Source: Ruminococcus sp.
GTDB taxonomy: Bacteria; Bacillota; Clostridia; Oscillospirales; Ruminococcaceae
Length of the DNA stretch: 64,000 nt
Direction: 5' to 3'
Assembly: GCA_017542125.1 (NCBI GenBank)
Contig: JAFXXU010000068.1
Span: 1-64,000, forward strand
The translations under genes and the position numbers were made by a program. Positions 25,785 to 34,226 of this stretch are shown piece after piece (position 1 is the first letter of the stretch; every line of letters begins with the position of its first letter). The notes below the pieces were generated by a model, which saw only the letters and a list, made by a program, of their open reading frames with translations, did no database searches and was not told the origin of the DNA.

Positions 25785-28200
25785 TTGCTTTCTCCTGCTT
25801 TACCGATTTTTTTCTCAGCATTATGCCGGCTGCGATATATACCGCGAAGATGACCGCTCCCCCAAGGGTGATGAGCGCTCCCGCTTCAAGGTATTTGTTG
25901 CGGTAGGTGAAGGTGATGCTGCTCTCGCCCGCCTCGCATTTTACCGCCATCATTCCGTTATCCACGTTCTCGATCTCGGCTTCCCTGCCGTTGACCTCGG
26001 CGCTCCAGCCCTCGGAATAGGGTATGGAGAAGAAGACGAGGGAGGGCTTTTCAAGGGTTATCTTGGCATCGAAGCGGCTTTTGCCCTCCTTGAATTCCGA
26101 GCAGGCCATTGAGCGGCGCTCCTCGCAGATCTCGTGATAGCGCTTGGCTGCGGTCTTGATATCCTCCGTGTCATAGTGGGTGAGGATATCGCCGTACTTC
26201 TCAATCTGCTCATCCGAGAGCACCAGAGCCTCCAGATAGGCGAGGCCTTTTAATACCGAGGGCTGGCCCCAGAGCTCCGCATTGGTGGAGTAGCTGTCGA
26301 AGGCAAAGCCCATAGGCAGGAACTCGGTGTTCTCGTAGAAGTTCATATCGTTTTTCTGATACATTATCTTGTAGGTATCAGCCGTTCCCGTAAGATACTC
26401 CGAGGGCTCCTTAAGGTTGCCGTCCATATCGTAGTAGCCGCCGTCGATGTAGTATTTCACCGAGAGCAGCTCCATTATGGCGTATTCTGTCGGCTCGTAG
26501 TCGGACTTGACTGTCCGCTCGAATTCAAAGGCGTTGTAGAAATCCGCTATGGAGGATTCAACGGTGGAGTTGAAATACCTGACCGTCTTATATCCCCAGA
26601 TAACGGGCATATTCATCAGGTTGCTCTCGCAGGAGGTGCGGTAGAAGCTGTCGTCCTCGATGCGGTCGCCGCTCTCGGCATAGTCGTAGACGTAGTTCAT
26701 CTTGTAGCTCTCCGACTCGCCCCTGAACAGATAGGAGCACCATACCACCAGACACATCCCCGCGGCAGCGAAGGCTACCGAGCGGTTTATCAGAGCCTTG
26801 GTTATCGCATCCTTGTTCGGATCGGCGGGCTTGTAGAGGGTCATCCACAGGAAAGCCAGGGCCGTCAGAGTGAATACTATCTGCACATAGGCATAGGTGT
26901 AATTCTCGAAGCCCACGTTTATAACGCCGTACTTCGCCAGCATTATTACCGCCAGCGAGGCTGCGGTCACAACTCCCGTTACCGCAGCGGTAGGGATGAA
27001 GCCCTTCTTGATATCCGTTTCGTCCTTCTGCCAGCGCTCCACGGCCAGAGCCGTCATAATGCAGGCTATCAGCACCGGCATAAAGAACCAGCGCCCGTAG
27101 AACTTGGAGTTCATAAAGGAGAAGCTCTGATTGAGGAAGGGTACCATCATTATGACGCCGCATACAGCCAGCAGCACCTTGAAGAGATCCTTGCCCTTGA
27201 CTCCTCTGTAATAGGCGAATACCCCGCAGAAGGAGAAGAAGTGTATATAGAAGGAGTGGTAGTTGTTCTGCAGCTCGTTCGCCCTGTCAACGCCGAAATT
27301 CTTCAGCAGCGTGATATCGGGCAGCATGAACATATTCTTAATGATGTAGAGGTATATCGACTTGTAGTCGTAAACAAACAGGTCGCTGCCCGAGAGCATA
27401 TCATCTATGCGGGGGTTGTTTACCACCGCCATAGCCGAGGGCAGAAGTATCACTCCCGCCAGCATTCCGCCCAGCACGCCCTCAAAGAATATCTGCAAGA
27501 GCTTCTTCGGCGAGAAGGTGAAATGCCCCGTTATCACCGCTACGACATAGTAGAGGACAAGGAATATTACCTGCCCGAAGAAGAAATAGTAATTTATGCA
27601 GGCAGCCAGCGCCACCGTCAGCGCGAAGAAGCCCCGCCTGCCGTCCTTGACCAGCATCTCCAGCGCCAGCAGCATAAAAGGTATCATCAGCACCGCATCG
27701 TGGAAGTGGTTGAACAGCAGATTGGCCGAGTTGTAGGAAGAAAGCCCGAACAGCACCGCCGCGATCAGCGAGGCGCTCCGGCTCTGGCAGAACCGCCTGG
27801 TCAGCGCGTAGGCTCCCACCGCAGCAATGCCCGATTTTACCGCGATAAGCACGGGCATCACCGATACTATCAGCGATGAGGGCAGGGGTATGGTCAGCCA
27901 GAAAAAGGGGCTCCCCAGCAGATAGAAGGAAAAGCTGGATACCGTGTCAGAGCCCAGATCCACCATATGATCCCAGGCCGCCAGATCTCCCCCGCGGACA
28001 AGGTCGTGCAGGTGGGTGTAGAACATTATCTGCTGCTTGTTGTAGTCGCCGTAATAGAAGAACCTGCCGCCGTTTACCGCCATAATTGGGATCAGTGCGA
28101 TCATAGCAGCCCCGAAAACGATCAGGAATGCCCGAAGATAGTATTCCTTCTGCTTCTTTTCAGCCACCTGCCTCACCGCCCTTTCAGCGCATAAGCGCAC
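25777..28200 (-). CDS. YfhO-family multi-pass membrane protein, second copy
   Basis: 807 aa from the furthest GTG (28200); weaker alternative GTG starts lie at 28176 and 28167. It parallels the copy at 8622-11042: FFYYGDYNKQQIMFYTH, GSPFFWLTIPLP, and C-terminal FFSIPYSEGWSAEVNGRE before the last helix and a Lys-rich tail. Envelope glycosylation in the YfhO/GT-C sense is inferred. It sits between the binding protein and the permease of an amino acid importer, overlapping the latter, which is an unusual place. Confidence 0.83.
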   Translation of the reverse strand: MRLCAERAVRQVAEKKQKEYYLRAFLIVFGAAMIALIPIMAVNGGRFFYYGDYNKQQIMFYTHLHDLVRGGDLAAWDHMVDLGSDTVSSFSFYLLGSPFFWLTIPLPSSLIVSVMPVLIAVKSGIAAVGAYALTRRFCQSRSASLIAAVLFGLSSYNSANLLFNHFHDAVLMIPFMLLALEMLVKDGRRGFFALTVALAACINYYFFFGQVIFLVLYYVVAVITGHFTFSPKKLLQIFFEGVLGGMLAGVILLPSAMAVVNNPRIDDMLSGSDLFVYDYKSIYLYIIKNMFMLPDITLLKNFGVDRANELQNNYHSFYIHFFSFCGVFAYYRGVKGKDLFKVLLAVCGVIMMVPFLNQSFSFMNSKFYGRWFFMPVLIACIMTALAVERWQKDETDIKKGFIPTAAVTGVVTAASLAVIMLAKYGVINVGFENYTYAYVQIVFTLTALAFLWMTLYKPADPNKDAITKALINRSVAFAAAGMCLVVWCSYLFRGESESYKMNYVYDYAESGDRIEDDSFYRTSCESNLMNMPVIWGYKTVRYFNSTVESSIADFYNAFEFERTVKSDYEPTEYAIMELLSVKYYIDGGYYDMDGNLKEPSEYLTGTADTYKIMYQKNDMNFYENTEFLPMGFAFDSYSTNAELWGQPSVLKGLAYLEALVLSDEQIEKYGDILTHYDTEDIKTAAKRYHEICEERRSMACSEFKEGKSRFDAKITLEKPSLVFFSIPYSEGWSAEVNGREAEIENVDNGMMAVKCEAGESSITFTYRNKYLEAGALITLGGAVIFAVYIAAGIMLRKKSVKQEKANE

Positions 28201-28250
28201 CCACCCGCAGTATGAGATGGATGCGCCGTAAAGTCTTATTTGTCAGTTGA

Positions 28251-29033
28251 TTATTTCTTTCTTACTATGATCACCTGAACGCCGGTGGCGTAGGAATCGG
28301 AGAAGAGGACGTTCTTCTTTCTGTCCTCGGTAACGGTCATACCGGCAGCCACTACGTCAGCCTTCTTGGACTGCAGCTCGGGGATAAGGGAGTCAAAGCC
28401 GATGTCCTCGATCTCCAGGGTCATACCCAGCTTGTCGGCTACTGCCTGCATGATGTCAGGGTCGATACCGACGATCTTGCCCTCTTTCTTAAGCTCGTAG
28501 GGAGGGAACTCTGCGTTGGTAGCCATCTTCAGAGTGCCGTTGTCGCGCTTGGTGTCAGCGGGGGACTCATAGCTCTTCTCGTCAGCGCTGTCGCCGATCC
28601 AGTGCTTGATGATACCGTCGATGGTACCGTCAGCCTTGAGCTCCTTGAGAGCCTCGTTCACCTTGCCCTGGAGCTCGGTGCTCTCAAGATTGAAGGCCAT
28701 AGCATAATCCTCGGTAACGAAGGGATCGTCAAGGATCTTAAGCTCGTCGTTCTTGGATACGAATACCTTTGCAGGCTCGTTGTCGATGATAACAGCGTCG
28801 ATCTTGCCGTTTTTCAGAGCCTCAACAGCGTCGGCACCCTTGTTGTACTTCTCAACGGTGGCGTCCTTAACGTCCTCGGCATAGATCTGACCGGTGGTAC
28901 CGATCTGAACACCGATGGTCTTGCCCTCGAGATCGTCAATGGAGTGTACCTGATTATCGGGAACTCCGCAGGAAGCCAGCATAGTCACGGACATAGCGCC
29001 CGCCAGCAGAAGTGAAGCGATTCTTTTTTTCAT
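28251..29033 (-). CDS. Amino acid ABC transporter substrate-binding lipoprotein
   Basis: 260 aa from ATG 29033 after AAGGAAAGG; upstream in-frame ATGs overlap the promoters. It has a lipoprotein signal peptide with lipobox LASC (Cys about 22). The bilobed family-3 binding fold follows, with EGKTIGVQIGTTGQIYAED and VGIDPDIMQAVADKLG. It would bind a polar amino acid outside the cell and hand it to the permease two genes downstream. The exact ligand cannot be read off. Confidence 0.92.
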   Translation of the reverse strand: MKKRIASLLLAGAMSVTMLASCGVPDNQVHSIDDLEGKTIGVQIGTTGQIYAEDVKDATVEKYNKGADAVEALKNGKIDAVIIDNEPAKVFVSKNDELKILDDPFVTEDYAMAFNLESTELQGKVNEALKELKADGTIDGIIKHWIGDSADEKSYESPADTKRDNGTLKMATNAEFPPYELKKEGKIVGIDPDIMQAVADKLGMTLEIEDIGFDSLIPELQSKKADVVAAGMTVTEDRKKNVLFSDSYATGVQVIIVRKK

Positions 29034-29048
29034 GTTCTTTTCCTTTCC

Positions 29049-29124
29049 TTGACATAGGATGTCAAAAAGCATTTTTACTATCTCATTATAGTACATTATA
29101 TCCCAAAATGCAAGCACTTTTCAA
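29049..29124 (-). promoter_or_regulatory. Two overlapping promoters and a 5' palindrome, amino acid importer
   Basis: Promoter A: TTGCAT (29108-29113), 17 bp, TATAAT (29085-29090). Promoter B: TTGAAA (29119-29124), 18 bp, TATAAT (29095-29100). Between these and the start codon lies TTGACAT-AGG-ATGTCAA (29049-29065), a 7-bp-arm palindrome that could be an operator or a leader hairpin. Confidence 0.75.
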
Positions 29125-29203
29125 AAAAGCCTCTTAAAAGTCTTTGGGAGGGGTCCCCAAAATAGCTCTGCACAAGGTAATAACCCCCGGCAGCAAGCCG
29201 CGC

Positions 29204-30487
29204 TCAGAGGACTGCGTTGGCGAGCATGAGCTTGATACGGTTCTCCTGGTTTACTTTGGTGGCGCCGGGGTCGTAGTCTATGGCTACGATATTGGCGTCG
29301 GGGTAGGCCTGCTTGATCACGCGGCTCATTCCTTTAGCCACGATATGGTTGGGCAGGCAGCCGAAGGGCTGGGTGCAGATGATATTCTTGGTGCCGGTCT
29401 CGGCGAGGGCAGCCATTTCGGCGGTGATGAGCCAGCCTTCGCCCATCTTCACGCCCTGGTGGATGTACTTGTCGGCGCAGCGGCGGAGATGCTCGAAATC
29501 GTGGGGGGGCTGGAACACGCCGTGCTCCTTGATGACCTTTATCTGCTGGCGCTGGAAGCGCATAAGCACCTTGTAACCTATCTGGTAAGCCGCAGTCATG
29601 GGGGTCGTGACGTCATAGAGCTCCCTGTCGTTGAGCAGGTCGGAGCAGCAGTAGAGAACGAAATCCAGAAGCCCCGGAACGTTGGGCTCGCAGCCCTCGG
29701 AGATCAGGAAGTTGTTCAGATCGTTGTTTGCAAGGGGGGAGTATTTTACATATATCTCCCCGACGATGCCCACCTTGGGCTTCTTGATGTCAAGCCTCGG
29801 GATAGCTGCGAACTCCCGTAGCATTGCCCGGTAGACCGGCGTGGGGAAGAGATAATCGCTCTTGTCAAGCATCTTTCCGAGGCGGTGCTGCCACCGTGCA
29901 AGGAGGCGGTCGGTCTCGCCCTCGTTCTTTTCATAGGGCTTGCACTGGTTGTAGAGCAGCATCAGCATATCGCCGTACATCACCGCGTAAATGAGCCTCA
30001 GCGCTATGGCAGGGGTCATGGGGAATGCCGGGTTCTTTTCAAGGCCGCTGAAATTCAGGGAGATCACCGGCACCTGCGGGAACTGGGAGGCTACCGCCTT
30101 CCTGATAAGATGTATGTAGTTGGAGGCACGGCAGCCGCCGCCTGTCTGGGACATAACGAGAGCCACCTTGTTAACATCGTACTTGCCGCTCTTGAGGGCA
30201 TCCATAAACTGCCCGATGACCAGCAGCGCGGGATAGCAGGCATCGTTGTGGGTGTTCTTCAATCCCTCGTCGATGACGTTGCGGGAGGTGTTGGTGAGCA
30301 GCTCCATCTTGTAGCCGTACTTCTCGTATATCTTGATTATCAGCTTGAAATGAATGGGCAGCATATCGGGTATGAGGATGGTGTAGCCCTTTCGCTTCAT
30401 CTCCTCGGTGAAAACGGTCTTGAACACTCTGTCAGAGCCGCCCATAGCCTTTCTTGCTATCTCTTCACCGCTCAGTTTCTTTCTCAT
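29204..30487 (-). CDS. Acyl-CoA dehydratase activase-related protein, C-terminal part
   Basis: 427 aa. It corresponds to the C-terminal region of the very large (about 1400 aa) acyl-CoA dehydratase activase proteins of clostridia, which is related to the 2-hydroxyglutaryl-CoA dehydratase fold. Cysteines are in NDACYPALLVIGQF, SQTGGGCRASNYI and ICTQPFGCLPNH, plausible [4Fe-4S] ligands. It overlaps the activase gene by 4 bp and is co-translated with it. The substrate is unknown; no 2-hydroxyacyl-CoA dehydratase subunits are nearby. Confidence 0.8.
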   Translation of the reverse strand: MRKKLSGEEIARKAMGGSDRVFKTVFTEEMKRKGYTILIPDMLPIHFKLIIKIYEKYGYKMELLTNTSRNVIDEGLKNTHNDACYPALLVIGQFMDALKSGKYDVNKVALVMSQTGGGCRASNYIHLIRKAVASQFPQVPVISLNFSGLEKNPAFPMTPAIALRLIYAVMYGDMLMLLYNQCKPYEKNEGETDRLLARWQHRLGKMLDKSDYLFPTPVYRAMLREFAAIPRLDIKKPKVGIVGEIYVKYSPLANNDLNNFLISEGCEPNVPGLLDFVLYCCSDLLNDRELYDVTTPMTAAYQIGYKVLMRFQRQQIKVIKEHGVFQPPHDFEHLRRCADKYIHQGVKMGEGWLITAEMAALAETGTKNIICTQPFGCLPNHIVAKGMSRVIKQAYPDANIVAIDYDPGATKVNQENRIKLMLANAVL

Positions 30488-33435
30488 TTGCTGTTCTCCT
30501 CCTTTTCCTCCAGCGCTGCCGCAAGAGAGCGGAGCCTTATCTTTGCCGCTCCGAGGTTGGTTATCTCGTCTATTTTCAGCTGGGTGTAGAGCTTGCCCTT
30601 TTCTTCAAGGATAGCTCTTACCTCGTCGGTGGTGACGGCATCTATGCCGCAGCCGAAGCTGACCAGCTGCACCAGCTGCATATCCTCGTTCCTGCAGACA
30701 TACTCAGCGGCGCGGTAAAGCCTGGAGTGGTATGTCCACTGATTGAGCACATCCAGCGGGGGAACGTCCACCAGGTTGGAAACGCTGTCCTCGGTCACGA
30801 CTGCAAAGCCCAGGGAGGCTATCAGCTTGTGGATGCCGTGGTTGATCTCCGGGTCGATGTGGTAAGGCCTGCCCGCCAGGACGATTATCTTTCTGCCCTG
30901 CTCCCGGGCCTTCTGCATTATCTCCCCGGCCTTCTTCTCGATGCGTCTGCGGAAGCGTATCTGCTCCGAATAAGCCTTGTTGAGCACCGAGAACACCTGC
31001 TTTTCGGTGATGCCGTACTTTGAAAGCGCCCTCGCCACCGCAGTGGAGACGTGCTTCTTCATATTGATGTTCAAGTAGGGGGCGATGAAGTTATCGTTGT
31101 TCAACTCGGGCATATTGGCGCGGAGCAGCTCGGGATAGTAGGCTACAACGGGGCAGTTGTAATGGTTGTCGGAGCCGCCCTCGTCGATGTTGTAGCTCAT
31201 GCAGGGGTAGAAGATGAAATCAACGCCCTTGTCAAGCAGGCTCTGGATATGCCCGTGGGTTATCTTTGCGGGATAGCAGACTGTATCCGAGGGGATTGTC
31301 TGCTGACCCTTGTAATAGGTGTCTCTCGTGCTTTCCTCGGAGAGGACTACCTCGAAGCCCAGCTCGGTGAGCAGGGTGTGGAAGTAGGGCATAAGGTCGT
31401 AGAAGGAGAGTGCCAGCGGCAGCCCGACCCTTGCCTTGGGATGAGCGGGCTTCTTTTCGGCGTAGGCCTTGACCTCCGCGTACTTGAACTCCACCATATT
31501 CTCCACCTTGTTCTCGATCTTGATGCCTGCGCCCCTCTCGCAGCGGTTGCCGGAGACGAAGCGGTGGCCGTCGTTGAAGCGGATAATGGTAAGATTGCAG
31601 TGAGCCGTGCAGCCCCGGCACTGGGTGGCGAAGGAGTTGTAAGCGAACTCGCGCAGCTGCTCGGCGTTCAGCACCTTAGAGCGGGAGGCGGGGTCGTTCT
31701 TGCACTTCTCCTTGGCAAACAGCGCACATCCGAGGGCACCCATAAGTCCTGCGATGGCGGGGCGGATAACGTTTCGGCCCAGCTCGATCTCAAAGGAGCG
31801 CAGCACGGCGTCATTCAGGAAGGTACCGCCCTGAACGACGATGTTTTTGCCCAGCTCGTCTATGGACTTGGCTCTTATTACCTTATAGATAGCATTCTTG
31901 ATTATGGATGAGGACAGACCCGCCGAGATATCCTCAACAGAGGCGCCGTCCTTCTGGGCCTGCTTTACTGAGGAATTCATAAACACCGTGCAGCGGGAGC
32001 CCAGCTCTACGGGAGCCTTTGCGAAGAGACCGAGCCTTGCAAAATCGGCGATCTCATAGCCCATAGCCTGGGCAAAGGTCTGTATGAAGGATCCGCAGCC
32101 GGAGGAGCAGGCCTCGTTGAGCATTATGCTGTCGATGGCGTTGTTCTTGATCTTGAAGCACTTTATGTCCTGCCCGCCGATGTCGATGATGAAATCAACG
32201 TCGGGGCAGAAGTAGGCAGCAGCCTTGTAGTGGGCAACGGTCTCAACTATGCCGTAGTCCACTCCGAGACCCGCCTTGATGAGATCCTCGCCGTAGCCGG
32301 TAACTGCCGAGGCACGGATAACAAGGCCGTCGGTGGCAAGGGAGTAGATCTCCTCCAGCTTGGCAGCGATGACATCCAGGGGCTGACCCTTGTTTGAGCC
32401 GTAGTATTGATAGAGCAGCCTGCCCTCGGGGGTGATGAGCACCAGCTTGGTGGTGGTGGAGCCGGCGTCGATGCCCAGGTAGGCGTCGCCGCGGTAGGTC
32501 TGGATGTTCTCGTATTTCAGGTCGGACTGCTTATGCCTCTCCACGAACTCGCGGTAATCCTCCCGGGAGGTAAAGAGGGGCTTGCCGGTAACTATGGTAT
32601 CGTTGGCCTTGGCGTTGACGATCTTGTCGATAGCCTCGTCAATGGTCATCTCGTCGCCCATCTTCGCAGCGTGGAGAGCCGAGCCGTAGGCCATAAAGCA
32701 GGGGGCCAGCTCGGGGAACACGGCGTGCTCCTCATCCAGCTTCAGGGTATCGACGAATGCCTTGCGGAGCCCCGAAAGGAAGGAGAGGGGGCCTCCGAGG
32801 AAGAGCACCTTGCCCTCCAGCTTTCTGCCCTGAGCGAGACCGGATACGGTCTGATCGACCACCGCCTGATATATCGAAGCGGCGATATCCTCTTTCTTGG
32901 CGCCCTGATTGAGCAGCGGCTGGATATCCGACTTGGCGAAAACGCCGCATCTGGAGGCGATGGGGTAGATCTTGGTAGCCTTGAGGGACATAGCGTTCAT
33001 CTCGTCGGCGGTGACGCCCAGCAGGCTTGCCATTTGGTCGATAAAGGCACCGGTGCCGCCTGCGCAGGTCCCGTTCATTCTCTGCTCTACGCCGCCGGTG
33101 AGGAAGATTATCTTAGCGTCCTCGCCGCCCAGCTCAACGACCACATCGGCGTCGGGGTAGGTCTCGCTGACGGCGGTGAAAGCCGAGAATACCTCCTGGA
33201 CGAAGGTTATCCCGCAGGCTTCCGCGATACCGAGGCCGGCGGAGCCGGTGATAGCTATTTTAAATCTGGCGCCGGGGTAGAGCCTGCCGATGGCGGCAAG
33301 CTGCTCCGCGACCGTCTCACGGACTCTCGAGAAGTGGCGCTCATACTTATTGTATATTATCTGTCCCTCATCGAGAATAACGGTCTTGACTGTGGTAGAG
33401 CCCACATCGACGCCCAAGCTGTATATCTTTTCCAT
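30484..33435 (-). CDS. Acyl-CoA dehydratase activase (tandem BadF/BcrA-type ATPase)
   Basis: 983 aa. There are two actin/hexokinase-fold ATPase modules: the first opens YSLGVDVGSTTVKTVILDE with the Cys motif NGTCAGGTGAFIDQ, the second (about residue 315 on) opens LGIDAGSTTTKLVLI with EACSSGCGSFIQTF. After about residue 600 comes a Cys-rich DUF2229-like region (CRGCTAHC, GNRCERG, YPAKITHGH). The family couples ATP hydrolysis to low-potential electron transfer into a dehydratase-type iron-sulfur enzyme. Elsewhere this protein and its neighbour are one polypeptide. Anaerobic metabolism is implied. Confidence 0.85.
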   Translation of the reverse strand: MEKIYSLGVDVGSTTVKTVILDEGQIIYNKYERHFSRVRETVAEQLAAIGRLYPGARFKIAITGSAGLGIAEACGITFVQEVFSAFTAVSETYPDADVVVELGGEDAKIIFLTGGVEQRMNGTCAGGTGAFIDQMASLLGVTADEMNAMSLKATKIYPIASRCGVFAKSDIQPLLNQGAKKEDIAASIYQAVVDQTVSGLAQGRKLEGKVLFLGGPLSFLSGLRKAFVDTLKLDEEHAVFPELAPCFMAYGSALHAAKMGDEMTIDEAIDKIVNAKANDTIVTGKPLFTSREDYREFVERHKQSDLKYENIQTYRGDAYLGIDAGSTTTKLVLITPEGRLLYQYYGSNKGQPLDVIAAKLEEIYSLATDGLVIRASAVTGYGEDLIKAGLGVDYGIVETVAHYKAAAYFCPDVDFIIDIGGQDIKCFKIKNNAIDSIMLNEACSSGCGSFIQTFAQAMGYEIADFARLGLFAKAPVELGSRCTVFMNSSVKQAQKDGASVEDISAGLSSSIIKNAIYKVIRAKSIDELGKNIVVQGGTFLNDAVLRSFEIELGRNVIRPAIAGLMGALGCALFAKEKCKNDPASRSKVLNAEQLREFAYNSFATQCRGCTAHCNLTIIRFNDGHRFVSGNRCERGAGIKIENKVENMVEFKYAEVKAYAEKKPAHPKARVGLPLALSFYDLMPYFHTLLTELGFEVVLSEESTRDTYYKGQQTIPSDTVCYPAKITHGHIQSLLDKGVDFIFYPCMSYNIDEGGSDNHYNCPVVAYYPELLRANMPELNNDNFIAPYLNINMKKHVSTAVARALSKYGITEKQVFSVLNKAYSEQIRFRRRIEKKAGEIMQKAREQGRKIIVLAGRPYHIDPEINHGIHKLIASLGFAVVTEDSVSNLVDVPPLDVLNQWTYHSRLYRAAEYVCRNEDMQLVQLVSFGCGIDAVTTDEVRAILEEKGKLYTQLKIDEITNLGAAKIRLRSLAAALEEKEENSK

Positions 33436-33483
33436 AAAACACCCTCATTTTTTTAGATATATCAAATTGCATATACAAAATTC

Positions 33484-33512
33484 ATTATAACACATTTGTA
33501 TGAACAATTCAA
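33484..33512 (-). promoter_or_regulatory. Sigma-A promoter for the activase operon
   Basis: Minus strand TTGAAT (33507-33512), 17 bp, TATAAT (33484-33489), about 50 nt before the activase ATG. Confidence 0.82.
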
Positions 33513-33555
33513 GCCCTTTTTGGCGCAATCTTTCCAGCAGATCATAGGGGGGTGC

Positions 33556-33584
33556 TTGACACATTCGAGAGGGAGTGGTAAAAT
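33556..33584 (+). promoter_or_regulatory. Sigma-A promoter for the FMN-barrel gene
   Basis: TTGACA (33556-33561), 17 bp, TAAAAT (33579-33584). The leader is about 155 nt and contains the 17-mer CATCAAGGCACAAAGCC (33610-33626) also seen at 6677, and a CGCGG/CCGCG hairpin followed by T7 near 33690 that may be an attenuator. Confidence 0.72.
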
Positions 33585-33748
33585 GAGAAAAAGAGAAGCA
33601 TAAGCCCGGCATCAAGGCACAAAGCCAGATACTTCGCAGATCCAAGGGCTGACCGCCCCCTTTGAACCGCGGTCTGTGCTCCGCGCCCGTTTTTTTCGCA
33701 TTAGTTTGGTTTTTAACCGTTATTATATTTTTAAAGGAGGAATCCCCT

Positions 33749-34141
33749 ATGAATGAAGTCCTGGAGTTTCTGAAACAAGCCGGTACCTATTACCTCGCTA
33801 CCGTCGAGGGCGATCAGCCCCGTGTCCGCCCCTTCGGTACCGTTGAAGTCTTCGAGGGTAAGCTCTATATCCAGACCGGTAAGGTCAAAAGCGTCTCCAA
33901 ACAGATCCGGGCTAACCCTAAAGTTGAGCTCTGCGCATTCAAGGACGGTACCTGGATCCGCCTCTCCGGTGAGCTCGTCCGCGATGACCGCATCGAGCCC
34001 AAAGCCCATATGCTCGATGCCTACCCCTCTCTCAAAGGTATGTACTCCGCCGAGGACGATAACACCGAGGTGCTCTATTTTAAGAACGCCGAGGCCACCT
34101 TCTCGTCCTTTACCGCTCCCCCGAGAACCGTGAAGCTCTGA
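33749..34141 (+). CDS. Pyridoxamine 5'-phosphate oxidase-family FMN-binding protein
   Basis: 130 aa from ATG 33749, 8 nt after AAAGGAGG; the frame extends upstream without a start signal. It is a split-barrel flavin fold: AGTYYLATVEGDQPRVRPFGTV at the start, then LYIQTGKVKSVSKQIRANPKVELC. Many small members bind FMN or F420 without being true PNPOx enzymes. The substrate is unknown. It is a single gene with its own promoter and terminator. Confidence 0.87.
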   Translation: MNEVLEFLKQAGTYYLATVEGDQPRVRPFGTVEVFEGKLYIQTGKVKSVSKQIRANPKVELCAFKDGTWIRLSGELVRDDRIEPKAHMLDAYPSLKGMYSAEDDNTEVLYFKNAEATFSSFTAPPRTVKL

Positions 34142-34185
34142 ACAGGGGAAATGGGGAAAATGCAGCTCCCGAATTGAGTAATAAG

Positions 34186-34218
34186 AAAAAGCCTTACTGT
34201 CAGCAGTAAGGCTTTTTT
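34186..34218. terminator. Bidirectional intrinsic terminator
   Basis: GCCTTACTG (34191-34199) pairs with CAGTAAGGC (34204-34212), with A5 before and T6 after; it serves both the FMN-barrel gene and the converging serS. Confidence 0.94.
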
Positions 34219-34226
34219 GTCGTGTC

